Numbered from the stretch's first letter, positions 1 to 8,718 are shown. The stretch is DNA of 32,753 nucleotides from Sphingomonas yabuuchiae (GCF_001477495.1 NZ_LDTF01000061.1:1-32753); one strand, 5' to 3'. The notes: generated from the sequence alone by a model not told the origin. Made by a program: numbers and translations.

Positions 1-1959
1 AGCGCCACGGGCCTGCCCGCCGGCGTCACGCTGGCCGCCAACGGCACGCTCTCGGGCACGCCGACCACCGCCGGCAGCTACACCGTCACGGTCGCGATCA
101 CCGATGCCCATGGCGCCACCGGCACCGCAACCTATACGCTGACCGTTAACCCGCCGCCGCCGCCGGTCGTTGCCGATCCGGTGACGACTTCGGTCGCGGC
201 CAATACCAAGACCGAGGCCGGCAAAAGCGTCAGTCTCAATCTGTCGAGCCTGGTCACCGGTCAGTTCGATGATATCCGCGTCGTCACCCAGCCCGCGCAC
301 GGCACGGTCACGATCTCGCGGACACTTGCGATGCGCGGCATCGGCGGTTCGCCGCTGATGGCCATGGCCATCGCCATGTCCTCGGTGTCGGTGCCGGGTC
401 AGATCATCGCGGTCTATACCCCGGAAGCGGGATACCAGGGGACGGACACCTTCCAATATGTCGCTGTAGGACCGGGCGGCACTTCGGCACCGGCAACCGC
501 CACCATCCAGGTGGTCGGCACGGCACCCACCGCCCAAGCGATCACCGCATCCGCGACCGATGGCCAGTCCATCTCAGTGGATCTCACCGCAGCCGCTGCG
601 GGTGGCCCGTTCACGGCCGCCACGGTGACCAGCGTATCGCCTGCGGATCAGGCGACCGCGACGATCGTCTCCAACGGCACGGCCGAGGCGCGGACCTTCC
701 GCCTGCAAGTGACGCCCAAGGCGCGCTTCAACGGGACGATCGAGGTCGGGTACACGCTCGCCAACGTGTTCGGTACATCGGCGCCGGCCGTGGTGACGAT
801 CAACGTTACGGCGCGCCCCGACCCGTCGCAGGATGCCAAGGTACGCGCGATGAGCGATGCGCAGGCGGAGGCGGCGCGCCGTTTCTCACGGGCGCAGGTC
901 GCCAACTTCATGAGCCACGCCGAAGCACTGCACGGAGCCGAATGCGGTCGTTCGATCAATGGCCTGCGCCTGGGGTCGACGGACATGCCGGGCAGCTCGC
1001 ACATGCCGGGGCAGCCGATCGAACGCAGCTTGTCCGAACGTGACCGTCGTGGCGCACGCACCGGCGATCCGTCGGAGCAGGACGAACGCCGCGATGAAGG
1101 TCGGGACGTCGCGCCCGCCGGATGCGGTGGACGGGTCGGGCTGTGGTCCGGCGGTACCATCGACATCGGTACGCGCGATGCGATCACCGGTCGGTCGAAG
1201 GTCACTGCCACGACCTCGGGCGTGAGTGCAGGTGTCGATCTGCATGTTGCCAAGGGGATTACCCTCGGCATCGGCGGAGGCCTCGGCCATGACCGCAGCA
1301 CGATTGCTGGTGGCGCCGGTCAGGTTAACAGCGACAGCCAAGTGGTGGCCATCTACGGCAGCGCGTCGCCGATGCAGGGATGGTTCGTCGACGGCATGGT
1401 CGCACATGGTTGGCTTGATTATTCGCTGCGGCGGCTTGACGAGGGCGCGGGAGCGTTGGCGACCGCGGATCGGTCGGGCAGCTTCACCACCGGTGCACTG
1501 TCGTCGGGGATCGATCGGACCACCGGTGCGCTACGCTGGTCGGTCTATGGCCGGGCAGAATATCTGAACGGTCGCCTGAACCGCTACATCGAGGAAGGTG
1601 CTGGCATCTACAATCTGCGCTTCGACGATCGCGACCTGCAATCCGTAACCGGTGCACTCGGCGTTCGCCTTGCGTGGCAGCGGCCCGTGCCCTTCGGGGT
1701 ATTGACCGGACGGTTGCGGACCGAGTGGCTGCACGAGTTCACCGGTGGCACCCGCCAAGGGCTGGACTATGCCGACGTAACCGGGCCGTCCTATTACAGC
1801 CTGCTCGCATCGGGATGGTCACGCGAACAGTTCATGTTCGCACCCGGCATCGGTCTGGCGCTGCCGTCGGGCTGGGATGTCGGGCTGGATGTGGGCGTTC
1901 GGGTCGCCAACGGCGAACGCGCCGCAACCACCGGGGTACAAGTTCGGAAGCAGTTCTGA
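1..1959 (+). CDS. Ig-repeat autotransporter, 3' part (5' end outside window)
   Basis: The reading frame is open from the first base, so the protein starts upstream; 652 residues are visible. The GTG at 181 is not a credible start because the preceding codons continue a putative-Ig (He_PIG-like) repeat with the typical GLPAGVTL...GTLSGTPTTAGSYTVTV pattern. A Pro5 linker follows, then two further Ig/cadherin-like repeats (one with YTPEAGYQGTDTFQY, in-window residues about 140-180), a polar linker rich in Arg/Asp/Glu, and a C-terminal region of about 270 residues with alternating beta strands that ends in a terminal Phe (VRKQF), as in autotransporter/OMP barrels. The role inferred is a surface-exposed adhesin-like passenger anchored by its own outer-membrane barrel. 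The passenger type is uncertain because the N-terminus is missing. A hairpin lies directly after the stop codon. Confidence 0.85.
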   Translation, partial: SATGLPAGVTLAANGTLSGTPTTAGSYTVTVAITDAHGATGTATYTLTVNPPPPPVVADPVTTSVAANTKTEAGKSVSLNLSSLVTGQFDDIRVVTQPAHGTVTISRTLAMRGIGGSPLMAMAIAMSSVSVPGQIIAVYTPEAGYQGTDTFQYVAVGPGGTSAPATATIQVVGTAPTAQAITASATDGQSISVDLTAAAAGGPFTAATVTSVSPADQATATIVSNGTAEARTFRLQVTPKARFNGTIEVGYTLANVFGTSAPAVVTINVTARPDPSQDAKVRAMSDAQAEAARRFSRAQVANFMSHAEALHGAECGRSINGLRLGSTDMPGSSHMPGQPIERSLSERDRRGARTGDPSEQDERRDEGRDVAPAGCGGRVGLWSGGTIDIGTRDAITGRSKVTATTSGVSAGVDLHVAKGITLGIGGGLGHDRSTIAGGAGQVNSDSQVVAIYGSASPMQGWFVDGMVAHGWLDYSLRRLDEGAGALATADRSGSFTTGALSSGIDRTTGALRWSVYGRAEYLNGRLNRYIEEGAGIYNLRFDDRDLQSVTGALGVRLAWQRPVPFGVLTGRLRTEWLHEFTGGTRQGLDYADVTGPSYYSLLASGWSREQFMFAPGIGLALPSGWDVGLDVGVRVANGERAATTGVQVRKQF

Positions 1960-1961
1960 TG

Positions 1962-2008
1962 CGGAAAGGGCGGTCAGTTGTACGTCGAGCATCGACCCGC
2001 CTTTTCCG
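1962..2008 (+). terminator. hairpin directly after the autotransporter stop
   Basis: CGGAAAGGGCGG (1962-1973) pairs with CCGCCTTTTCCG (1997-2008) over 12 bp with one G-T wobble. The loop contains a second small stem (GTCGA/TCGAC). It starts 3 bases after the stop codon. No long T-run follows, so termination may be weak or Rho-assisted, or the hairpin may protect the 3' end. Confidence 0.55.
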
Positions 2009-2420
2009 TCCTGGCACTTCGTAAATGCTGTCGATAGTCTCAGTACCGATCCGCCCATCCTGTCGGGCAAAATCGCAGAGCAGCTTTCTTATTGCCTTCC
2101 GAATATGGTTTTAGAGCAGATCAACCAAATCTCATTTCTCGATCCCTCTGGGGACGGTCGCAGCCAGCGCGCTTCGACTGGCTCAGTCGTTAACGTATAG
2201 GCGACCACTACGCCTTCCGGAACGCGGGCTCGCCCGTGTGGAGGACCGGACGCAAATGTGTCCCGCATCCCGCAAAAGGGTGGACTTCCCACCCTTTTGC
2301 GCTTTTGCGCCTCCAGCTTTCTCTATTGTCCTTCTCCCATCCTGGCCCGGGCTCTTTCTGTACTTTCCTGCCCCTCCGGCGGCATAGCCGCAGGCTATTC
2401 GTCGCCGCCGTGCGGCCGGG
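2009..2420. other. intergenic stretch between convergent genes
   Basis: About 410 bases between the autotransporter (+) and a small secreted protein (-). Short open frames here have no recognisable protein, no convincing ribosome site and lower GC than the flanking genes. Apart from the 13-bp hairpin at 2271-2301 and a small GC-rich inverted repeat around 2378-2412, I see no gene or RNA. Confidence 0.5.
2271..2301. terminator. perfect 13-bp hairpin, probable bidirectional terminator
   Basis: CGCAAAAGGGTGG and CCACCCTTTTGCG form a perfect 13-bp stem around a 5-base loop (ACTTC), followed on the plus strand by CTTTTGCG. It lies between convergent genes, 119 bases beyond the end of the minus-strand unit that finishes at 2421, so it most likely stops transcription from that side and may also back up the hairpin at 1962-2008. 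Confidence 0.55.
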
Positions 2421-2858
2421 CTATGACCCGCAGATCATCGACCCGCGCAGCCGGGTCGTGACGTTGCGGCGAGTGACGATCAGCGCCGCGTCGGTCGTGA
2501 CCGTTTCGTAGCCCATGGACCTGATGCGCGCGGTATCGACGACCCGGATGGTCAGGTCGCCGGACCGCCAGGCGTCATGGGTAAACGGGAACAAGTCGCG
2601 CGCATCGCGTCGCGGTTTAAGGATGACGATGCGACCGCCAACCTTGGTCATCGCCTTGTCCCCAGCAGCGACGAAGTGGATCGGTCCGCCCCGGCGGGGC
2701 GACCAGTAGCAGCCGGTACCATCAAGGCCAGCCGCCCGCCAATCCGCCCCCGTCGTTGCCTCCAGCACCGCAGGGCGAGGTGCCGCATCCACTGTGGCGA
2801 TGGACGTCAGCACCGGCACCAGCGCCGCGACGATCCGAAGCGTCAGCGGCCCCCTCAT
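2421..2858 (-). CDS. small secreted protein of unknown function
   Basis: 145 residues. The start was chosen at 2858 because residues 1-25 (MRGPLTLRIVAALVPVLTSIATVDA) form a clear Sec signal peptide and because this ATG overlaps the TGA of the upstream membrane protein in an ATGA arrangement, typical of translational coupling. A longer open frame reaching 3089 only reads the upstream gene out of frame. The mature part is about 120 residues, basic, with single Cys residues near the N-terminal third and at the very C-terminus (SMICGS), possibly a disulfide pair. I recognise no family. It is the last gene of a three-gene minus-strand unit with two other unknown envelope proteins, so a shared periplasmic role is possible but not shown. 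Confidence 0.65.
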   Translation of the reverse strand: MRGPLTLRIVAALVPVLTSIATVDAAPRPAVLEATTGADWRAAGLDGTGCYWSPRRGGPIHFVAAGDKAMTKVGGRIVILKPRRDARDLFPFTHDAWRSGDLTIRVVDTARIRSMGYETVTTDAALIVTRRNVTTRLRGSMICGS

Positions 2859-3310
2859 GCATCGAGCTCGATGACGCTGCGCTCGCCCAAAATCCGGTGC
2901 GAGCGGGCGACCTGCGCGCCCAGCGCCCGCTGCACCAGCCAGAAGAACCCGGCGGTTGCCGCCTGCGGCCATTCCCCCGCCAGCCAGCGGTCGATACGGA
3001 AGCCAGCAGCAACGAGACCGAGGACGAAAGCGATGCCGGCCCACCACATCGCCAGCCGCGCGGCAAGATAGACGCCGTCGACGATCCATAGCCGGAAGCG
3101 CGACGCCGCCGGATGCCAGATTGCCCAGCCGAACAAGGTCAGCGGCGCAGCCACGGCAGCGCCATAGGCCATCGCAGGGTCGAGGTTCGCCGCAACCAGA
3201 CGATAGGCGAGGAACCCGACCGCGCCCAACAGCAGCGCTGCGCCCGCCGCGCGGAAAAACCCGATCCGACCGAGCAAATCGCCGAGGATCATGCCAATGA
3301 GGTAGGGCAT
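2855..3310 (-). CDS. small inner-membrane protein of unknown function
   Basis: 151 residues with three to four hydrophobic segments: about residues 20-40 (AAGAALLLGAVGFLAYRLVAA), 47-65 (MAYGAAVAAPLTLFGWAIW), 76-105 (VDGVYLAARLAMWWAGIAFVLGLVAAG) and a weaker one near 115-130. No domain is recognised. The stop overlaps the next gene by 4 bases (ATGA), and the upstream gene ends 12 bases before this start, so the three genes are probably one transcript. Trp-rich segments and a charged C-terminus (RSHRILGERSVIELDA) suggest the tail sits in the cytoplasm, but topology is inferred. Confidence 0.65.
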   Translation of the reverse strand: MPYLIGMILGDLLGRIGFFRAAGAALLLGAVGFLAYRLVAANLDPAMAYGAAVAAPLTLFGWAIWHPAASRFRLWIVDGVYLAARLAMWWAGIAFVLGLVAAGFRIDRWLAGEWPQAATAGFFWLVQRALGAQVARSHRILGERSVIELDA

Positions 3311-3322
3311 CTGCCGCTCCGC

Positions 3323-3955
3323 TTAAAAAGATGTGCCGACCGCGCCGAGCCGGGCAGTGACCGCCCGGTCGACCAGCGCGCGGGCTTCACGATCCGCCGC
3401 GCTGCTTGGCGACAGCGTCAGGCGCATGCCGGTCGAGTCCACCTCGAGCGACATCGTGTCGCCAAGCTTGCCCTGGGGTGCGATCAGTACCCGTTGGCGC
3501 GGGCCATAGATCGATGGGCCGTAACGAGAGATCACTTCGGCGCGAATCTGCTCGTGGCTGCGGCCAGCCTGCGGCGCCCGATATTGGACTATGCCAACCC
3601 GGCCACCGTCCGGCGTGGGGACAATGTTGGCCCGGACAGTCTCTTCGCCCTTAGCGGCGTTGTAAGCGTAAACGCCGGATCGGGCGGACGTCGGCGGTAT
3701 CTCATTGCGCCGTCTGGCAACTGCTTCCTCCACGACTTCCAACCAGCTGTTGCCGGGATCAGCGCTCACCGTCCAACCGGTCCTTCGCAGCAGCGCCACC
3801 GCGTCGGCGGCCTTCATGCCGGGGCGGATACCGGCAATGTCGAACGTCTTGACCGAATTGAGCGCCGTCTCCAGCGGCTGTGCTACGCTCGGTACGCTGG
3901 CCGTGCCGCTTACCGCCAGCAACAGCATGGTGGGGATCGTCATTGTCTTGATCAT
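3323..3955 (-). CDS. secreted protein of unknown function
   Basis: 210 residues. I place the start at 3955, not at the longer open frame from 4057: here an AGGA lies about nine bases upstream and residues 1-25 (MIKTMTIPTMLLLAVSGTASVPSVA) form a Sec signal peptide. The early mature part (FDIAGIRPGMKAADAVALLRRTGWTV) resembles the small alpha/beta motif seen in SmpA/OmlA-like proteins, where a GM/GxS-type loop precedes a helix; that likeness is only visual. The C-terminal part has several beta strands and no catalytic motif that I recognise. First gene of a three-gene unit, starting 139 bases downstream of the subtilase stop. Confidence 0.65.
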   Translation of the reverse strand: MIKTMTIPTMLLLAVSGTASVPSVAQPLETALNSVKTFDIAGIRPGMKAADAVALLRRTGWTVSADPGNSWLEVVEEAVARRRNEIPPTSARSGVYAYNAAKGEETVRANIVPTPDGGRVGIVQYRAPQAGRSHEQIRAEVISRYGPSIYGPRQRVLIAPQGKLGDTMSLEVDSTGMRLTLSPSSAADREARALVDRAVTARLGAVGTSF

Positions 3956-4094
3956 CTTGCGTTTTCCTGTTCCGCGGACGCGCGACATCGTTCGCCGGGG
4001 AGCCGTCCCGGCGTCGCAGTCCTGACTGTCATGGGTGTTCCTGCTGGCTGGCGGCATCAGCCCGGAGGTGGTGCGCGTGCGGCGAGGTGGCAGG

Positions 4095-6359
4095 TCATCG
4101 CAGCACCAGCGTCACGAAGCCTGCCGTGTCGGTCGCACCTGCAACATGGCCGGCATCGAAAGCGCGGGCGATGCCGAACCGCACCGAGGAGGTCGGCGAC
4201 AGTGCCGCCGACCAGCCCAGTTCGATGTCGAGTTCACGCGCTGATGGGGCCAGATCGACCACCGCTGTCCGCGTCGCCAGCGCCCCCGACATCAGGTCGT
4301 AGGTGACTGGCAGCACCATGGTCGCCCGCGCACGCTCGACGCGGAGCGGCGAGGACAGGCCAAGCGTCGCGACGCCGCCGAGCAGGCCGCGTGCACCCTC
4401 GACCGCGTAAGCGGTGCCAAGCACCGGCTGGTCGAAGCGCATCAGTTTGGACCCACCGCGCACGCGGGTATTGGCAGTTGTCGCCCGCGCGGACAGCACC
4501 AGTCCGGCAACGGTCCGCCGAATCGTCAGCGTCGCCATCGTGGTGGAGGCCCCCTCCAACCCGAGGTCGGGACCGCCGCTCAGCCCCAGCACGCGGCCAC
4601 GCTCGGCGAGGTTGGTCAGCTCCAGCCCGATTCCCAGCGGCGTTGTTATTGCGACGGTGCGCTGCCCGGTCCGACGATCACGCGACGTGCCGGAGGCGAA
4701 CGATGCCGACCAGCCCGAGCCGGTCCAGCTCGACGTCATTCCGACCGGTGTCGCGCCGATCCCGCGCAACGGCGATCCGGCAATGGCGGCACTTTGGCCG
4801 ATCGCGACGTTCGCGCCCAGCGTGACCGTCTGCCCCCGTGCCGGAGAAAAGGAGGCAAAAGCCGGGCGGTTGGATCGCGCGCCCTGCCAATAACCCGTGG
4901 TCGTCGCCGGCGATACAAAGCCGAACCTTGCATCGTTCGGGTTAGGCGTCAGCCAAGGCGGATCGACCGGCGTCAGCATCGCACCGGCCAAGAGCCCAGA
5001 GCTCTGCGCGCGGATGCCGGATGCACCCGTCATGTGGAAGTCCCGGCCATAACGGTCGAGCACTGTCATGCCGGAGACCTTGTCGCCCAACGCCGCCGCA
5101 CCGGCGCCACCACCGAACGGACCCGAGACGGTAAGCGAGGAGTAGCGGGCCAATACGGTCTGCGCGGCCGCGAAGGCAGCAGCAGGCGCCTGCGCCTGCA
5201 TCGCCTTTTCGATGTTGAGAATGCCCGCGCCAAAGATCGGATCGACGCCCGGCGCACCGGCGTCGGTGGCGGTGTCGAGCAAGATGCGGCTGATCGCCTT
5301 GCCGCCAAGCTGCGGCCAATATTGCTTGAGGAGCGCCGCCGCACCGGCGACTGCGGGAGCAGCGAAGCTGTTGCCGGTCACCGTCACAATCGCGCCGCTT
5401 TCATCCATGGTCTGCACAGCGTTGCCGCCCGCCGCGATCATGCGATCGGCGAGCGGGCTTGGGCTTCCGTTGGCGCTACGCGGATTGCCGTTGCGGTCGA
5501 CGCCGATCGCAAACAGGAACCAGTCCTTGTTGGCACGATCTGTGCCGATGAGGTTTTCGGCGAATTGACCGGTGAAGCTGTCTTCGTCGGTGAAATTTGA
5601 GATGGACTGTACGAATAGCCGGTCGGCCTGTCGCACGGCGTCCATCGCCGCACGCTGGTCGATCGCCTGCTGTCCGGCGACGCTTCCGTTAGCGCTCAGG
5701 TTGATGACGAACGCCCCCTTCTCGAGAGCGTAGCGGATGGCGGGCGCAAGCAGCGCGGGGTTCGGCCCACTTCCTTCCGGCACGGCGCCGGATGTGGGCG
5801 TCACGTTCGACATGTCCGGCCCGCTGATCTTGAGCGCCAGGATCGTGGCATCAGGCGCCACACCCTGAATGCCATTGCCGTCGCGGGCACCGGCGGCGAC
5901 GCCAGCGACCCTTGTGCCGTGACCAATCACATCCTTCACTTCGAAGCGGATCGTCTCAGCGGCGCAGGTGCCGCAGCGGGCAATCTTCTGGTCGAAGGCC
6001 GTACTGTCCGGCGAAATGCGCCCGGCGAATTCGCGGCCGGAGGTATCGATGCCGGTGTCGAGGATCGCGATCGTCACGCCCTTGCCGGCGATCCCTTGAT
6101 CATAGGCATAGGCAGCTTTAGCGGACACGACCGAACCCGATGCTTGATACTCCGCGCTGCTGGCGGATGATATTGATGTCGGCGACGGCGTGGGAGTCGG
6201 TGACGGTGCCGGACTGGGTGTCGGGATCGACCCGGAAGAATTGATGCCACCGCCTCCACCGCCTCCACCGCATGCGGCGAGTAGCAGCGTCACCGACGCG
6301 GCCGTCGAACTCCTGATGATGGTAAGCCGTCTATTGCGGCTCCCGATAACTGCACCCAC
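4095..6359 (-). CDS. subtilisin-like serine protease, lipoprotein autotransporter
   Basis: 754 residues from a GTG at 6359. That start gives a lipoprotein signal peptide (basic RNRR, hydrophobic SVTLLLAA, lipobox Cys30); the longer frame to 6575 would translate a structured leader and has no protein-like character. After Cys30 come eight Gly and a Pro/Thr/Ser linker, then a peptidase S8 domain with the triad Asp101 (ILDTGID), His147 (GHGTRVAG) and Ser331 (GNSFAAP, a variant of the usual GTSMAAP). From about residue 400 to the C-terminus the sequence is Gly-rich beta-strand material ending FVTLVLR, fitting a barrel. Known lipidated subtilase autotransporters such as neisserial NalP process other surface proteins; a similar role towards the neighbouring autotransporter is inference. 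The exact start is the least certain point. Confidence 0.85.
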   Translation of the reverse strand: MGAVIGSRNRRLTIIRSSTAASVTLLLAACGGGGGGGGINSSGSIPTPSPAPSPTPTPSPTSISSASSAEYQASGSVVSAKAAYAYDQGIAGKGVTIAILDTGIDTSGREFAGRISPDSTAFDQKIARCGTCAAETIRFEVKDVIGHGTRVAGVAAGARDGNGIQGVAPDATILALKISGPDMSNVTPTSGAVPEGSGPNPALLAPAIRYALEKGAFVINLSANGSVAGQQAIDQRAAMDAVRQADRLFVQSISNFTDEDSFTGQFAENLIGTDRANKDWFLFAIGVDRNGNPRSANGSPSPLADRMIAAGGNAVQTMDESGAIVTVTGNSFAAPAVAGAAALLKQYWPQLGGKAISRILLDTATDAGAPGVDPIFGAGILNIEKAMQAQAPAAAFAAAQTVLARYSSLTVSGPFGGGAGAAALGDKVSGMTVLDRYGRDFHMTGASGIRAQSSGLLAGAMLTPVDPPWLTPNPNDARFGFVSPATTTGYWQGARSNRPAFASFSPARGQTVTLGANVAIGQSAAIAGSPLRGIGATPVGMTSSWTGSGWSASFASGTSRDRRTGQRTVAITTPLGIGLELTNLAERGRVLGLSGGPDLGLEGASTTMATLTIRRTVAGLVLSARATTANTRVRGGSKLMRFDQPVLGTAYAVEGARGLLGGVATLGLSSPLRVERARATMVLPVTYDLMSGALATRTAVVDLAPSARELDIELGWSAALSPTSSVRFGIARAFDAGHVAGATDTAGFVTLVLR

Positions 6360-6379
6360 GCCCGAACCCCCGTCCGCGT

Positions 6380-6573
6380 GGTGCCGATCGGCCTTCCCAG
6401 CCGGCGGCACCGCCCTGTAGAAACGAGGCGGTGCCGGCCCGTGAGCCGGAGATTGGAAACCTGCAGTAAGACAGGCGCGAGCGTCTTTGGGCTTGTGCCT
6501 TGGACATACACGCCCGCTCCCCGGCCGAATAGGATTCGGGCCGGGCGTACGGCTACTTACTGACGAGGTTTCC
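6380..6573 (-). promoter_or_regulatory. structured 5' leader with long-range stem and alternative hairpins
   Basis: Read on the minus strand, GGAAACCT...CAGTAAG (6573-6556) pairs with CTTACTG...AGGTTTCC (6470-6455), closing a domain of about 118 bases. Inside it is a hairpin CCGGCCGAAT/ATTCGG-CCGG (6521-6544) and a GAGCG/CGCTC pairing (6479-6483 with 6515-6519). Nearer the gene, GGCGGTGCC (6414-6406) can pair either with upstream GGCACCGCC (6434-6426) or, through its GGTGCCG (6411-6405), with downstream CGGCACC (6386-6380). These two pairings exclude each other, as in riboswitch or attenuator expression platforms. The protease GTG follows at 6359. I do not recognise a known riboswitch core (no cobalamin, TPP, FMN, SAM or glycine signature). 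Confidence 0.45.
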
Positions 6574-6678
6574 ACGCCTCGGTCCGCCTGCTGGCGAACG
6601 CCTCGACCCTAAGCCGGATGCGTTAACAATCTCAAGCGGCGATCAGTGTGGAAGCAAAAACCCTGTGCAAAACACTGT

Positions 6679-8673
6679 TCACTTCGTCTTGTCCGCTTTC
6701 GGCCGGTCAAGGCGACTGGGCGTACGCACTCCGAACCTCAGTCGGTTCGCCGGGCGAATGCGGATCGGCAGACTCGGCTGGATATGCGCGGTCAGTGGCG
6801 TCAGGTGTTTCAACGCCTCCAGCTTGATCGACAGTTCCGCCTCGTCGTCATAGGTTCTGGCTGTCTCGGTCTCGCCTTCATGGCCGAAGATGTCGCAGCG
6901 GACGCTGTCCGGAACGACGCCCTTCAGGATCGACGTGGCCGTACCGCGGAAGCTGTGGACGTCCTTGTCCTTCCAAGCGCCGCCCGCCTGATGCCGCCAG
7001 GGCGTTCCGTTGGGGAACGCCCATTTTCTCCACGGATTGAAGATGCTCTTGTAGAAGGTGCTGGCGAAGCTGGAACTGCCCGGCGATGCCATGTCTGGAA
7101 ACAACATGGTGCAGCCCGCCGCACGGATCGCGTGGACATATTCGATGAAGCCCAGCCGGATCAGCTCCGGATGGATCGGCAGCTTGCGGATGGACTGAAC
7201 ATTCTTCAGCCCACGGTCTTCCGTGAAATCGATCTGTAGATATGGAATCAGTTCGTCTTCATGCACATCGCTAAGCGGCAACCCGGCCAGCTCCGAGCTG
7301 CGACCGCCATAGAGCGGCAGCATGAGCGGCAGCCAGTACCAAGCATCGTGCAGGATCTCGCTTCCGGGCGTCAGGCGGCGATCGATCCCGGCCGCCCCGG
7401 TCCAGATCGGGGCCGACAGCAGCCGGCGAACTTCCTGCTTCGTCCAGTTCGCGCGCCTCTCCCGATCACGCTTTTGCTGTTGACGTGCCTTTTTGCCGAC
7501 GCCTTTCCGGGCCGTCTTGAAGTCGATCGCTTCGGCGGGACGATGGCCTTTCTCCCTGTTCGCACCTGCGGCGTGATGAAGGACGGCCATGATCCAACTG
7601 ATATGCTTGTTGATCGTAACTTGGGAAATGCCGAGCATCTTCTCCGGCATGGTCTTGGCCCGTGCCAAGCTCGCCGCAATCCCGCCCACGCGTTCCTCGG
7701 TTGTACGGCCCCAGCGGTTGGGCAGGGTGCTGCACAGGTCAGTGAAGTCAGTCACATGCTCCTGCGTGATATCCTCTATGAAGACGTCGCCGCCGCACGC
7801 ATAGTCGAACAGGCGGACAGCGGTTCGAACCTGCTGGATCGTGACTGCGTCCCACGCGCGCTGGCGTTCATGGACTGCGATGCAGGCGTCGGCGGCGTCG
7901 ACGAGGCGTTGCTTCGCCTTGGCCGGCACCGGCTGGACTGCCACCTGCTCGACCGGGCTGGTCGGTTGCGGCTTGGACGGCTGAGGTGGCGGGACCGACG
8001 TCGTTTCCCATGCGAATGGCGTATCGTCCGCAAGCGCGTCGTCGATCCATTCAGCGGGCAAATCCTCTTCCAGGGACAGGTTCGCCGTCGCCTTCCGACA
8101 CGCAACGGCCTTGGCGGCGCAGATGGTACGGCGCATCTTGTCCAGATTTGCCGCCGTCGGCGCGATACCGAAATTTTCGACATAAGTGCCGATCTGCTCG
8201 CCGGAGACAGGGCTTCCACCCTGAAGGTCAAAGACCGTGTCGGCGACGGCCTTGGCGTCGGACAGGTTCCAACCGTTGGCGGTCAGGCGATCAAGGTCGT
8301 CGAGCGTCCATTTCGCGTCGACCCCGCGCTTGGACAGGAAGGTCCAGGCCTCGGCATAGCGGGAGTTGAGGCTGGCATGATCGACGGCGGGAGTGCTGCT
8401 GGCGACCTGATCCTCGAGAATGCGCTTCAACTGCCAGCGCAGTGCGTCGCTGAACACCTTTTTGAGTTGATCCGGGCTGACACCCGTCGACCGCTCGCCA
8501 TACCCCATGCGTAATGTTTCCGCCGCCGAACCAAGACGCAAGGCGATCACCCGCGCGTCCATAAAGCTCATCGCACCGATGGGTAACGCCAGCGTTAACC
8601 GCACGCCGGCGACCGTCATTTTCTTGCGCCACCAATAGCGACTGCCGCGCAGCGCCACGTTCGAAAAGCCCAT
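6679..8673 (-). CDS. tyrosine recombinase / phage-type integrase
   Basis: 664 residues from the ATG at 8673. A longer frame to 8736 was rejected because its extra residues (CTPDCTPRCTP) are the translation of three tandem DNA repeats. The N-terminus (VALRGSRYWWRKKM) matches the short strand pattern of the DUF6538-type head found on many integrases. The catalytic domain occupies about residues 405-610: Arg458 (YGGRSSELAG), Lys497 (IRKLPIHPEL), His573-x-x-Arg576 (VHSFRGTATS), His598 (FGHEG) and nucleophile Tyr608 (ARTYDDE). All expected residues are present, so it is probably active. It lies 97 bases from a tRNA-Pro gene on its start side, the usual setting of a tRNA-targeting genomic island. 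No excisionase or other phage gene is visible nearby. Confidence 0.92.
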   Translation of the reverse strand: MGFSNVALRGSRYWWRKKMTVAGVRLTLALPIGAMSFMDARVIALRLGSAAETLRMGYGERSTGVSPDQLKKVFSDALRWQLKRILEDQVASSTPAVDHASLNSRYAEAWTFLSKRGVDAKWTLDDLDRLTANGWNLSDAKAVADTVFDLQGGSPVSGEQIGTYVENFGIAPTAANLDKMRRTICAAKAVACRKATANLSLEEDLPAEWIDDALADDTPFAWETTSVPPPQPSKPQPTSPVEQVAVQPVPAKAKQRLVDAADACIAVHERQRAWDAVTIQQVRTAVRLFDYACGGDVFIEDITQEHVTDFTDLCSTLPNRWGRTTEERVGGIAASLARAKTMPEKMLGISQVTINKHISWIMAVLHHAAGANREKGHRPAEAIDFKTARKGVGKKARQQQKRDRERRANWTKQEVRRLLSAPIWTGAAGIDRRLTPGSEILHDAWYWLPLMLPLYGGRSSELAGLPLSDVHEDELIPYLQIDFTEDRGLKNVQSIRKLPIHPELIRLGFIEYVHAIRAAGCTMLFPDMASPGSSSFASTFYKSIFNPWRKWAFPNGTPWRHQAGGAWKDKDVHSFRGTATSILKGVVPDSVRCDIFGHEGETETARTYDDEAELSIKLEALKHLTPLTAHIQPSLPIRIRPANRLRFGVRTPSRLDRPKADKTK

Positions 8674-8686
8674 TCCGCCACCCCAA

Positions 8687-8718
8687 GGGGTACAGCGAGG
8701 GGTACAGTCGGGGGTACA
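8687..8718. repeat. three 12-bp-spaced direct repeats, probable integrase arm-type sites
   Basis: GGGGTACA occurs at 8687, 8699 and 8711, an exact 12-bp period (TGTACCCC on the minus strand). The array lies between the integrase start and the tRNA-Pro gene. Short direct repeats with a GTACCC core beside island integrases are commonly arm-type binding sites for the recombinase N-terminal domain or sites for autoregulation; that assignment is inferred from position and periodicity. Confidence 0.55.

Noticed and set aside
6360..6575. N-terminal extension of the subtilase to an ATG at 6575
   Set aside because: It would place 72 low-quality residues before an otherwise normal lipoprotein signal and would translate the structured leader; the GTG at 6359 gives a standard lipobox at residue 30.
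6360..6620. Cobalamin riboswitch upstream of the subtilase
   Set aside because: GGGAAGGC and AAGCCCAAAGAC fragments recall parts of that class, but their order is wrong and the conserved GCAACTGT and GCCACTG cores are missing.
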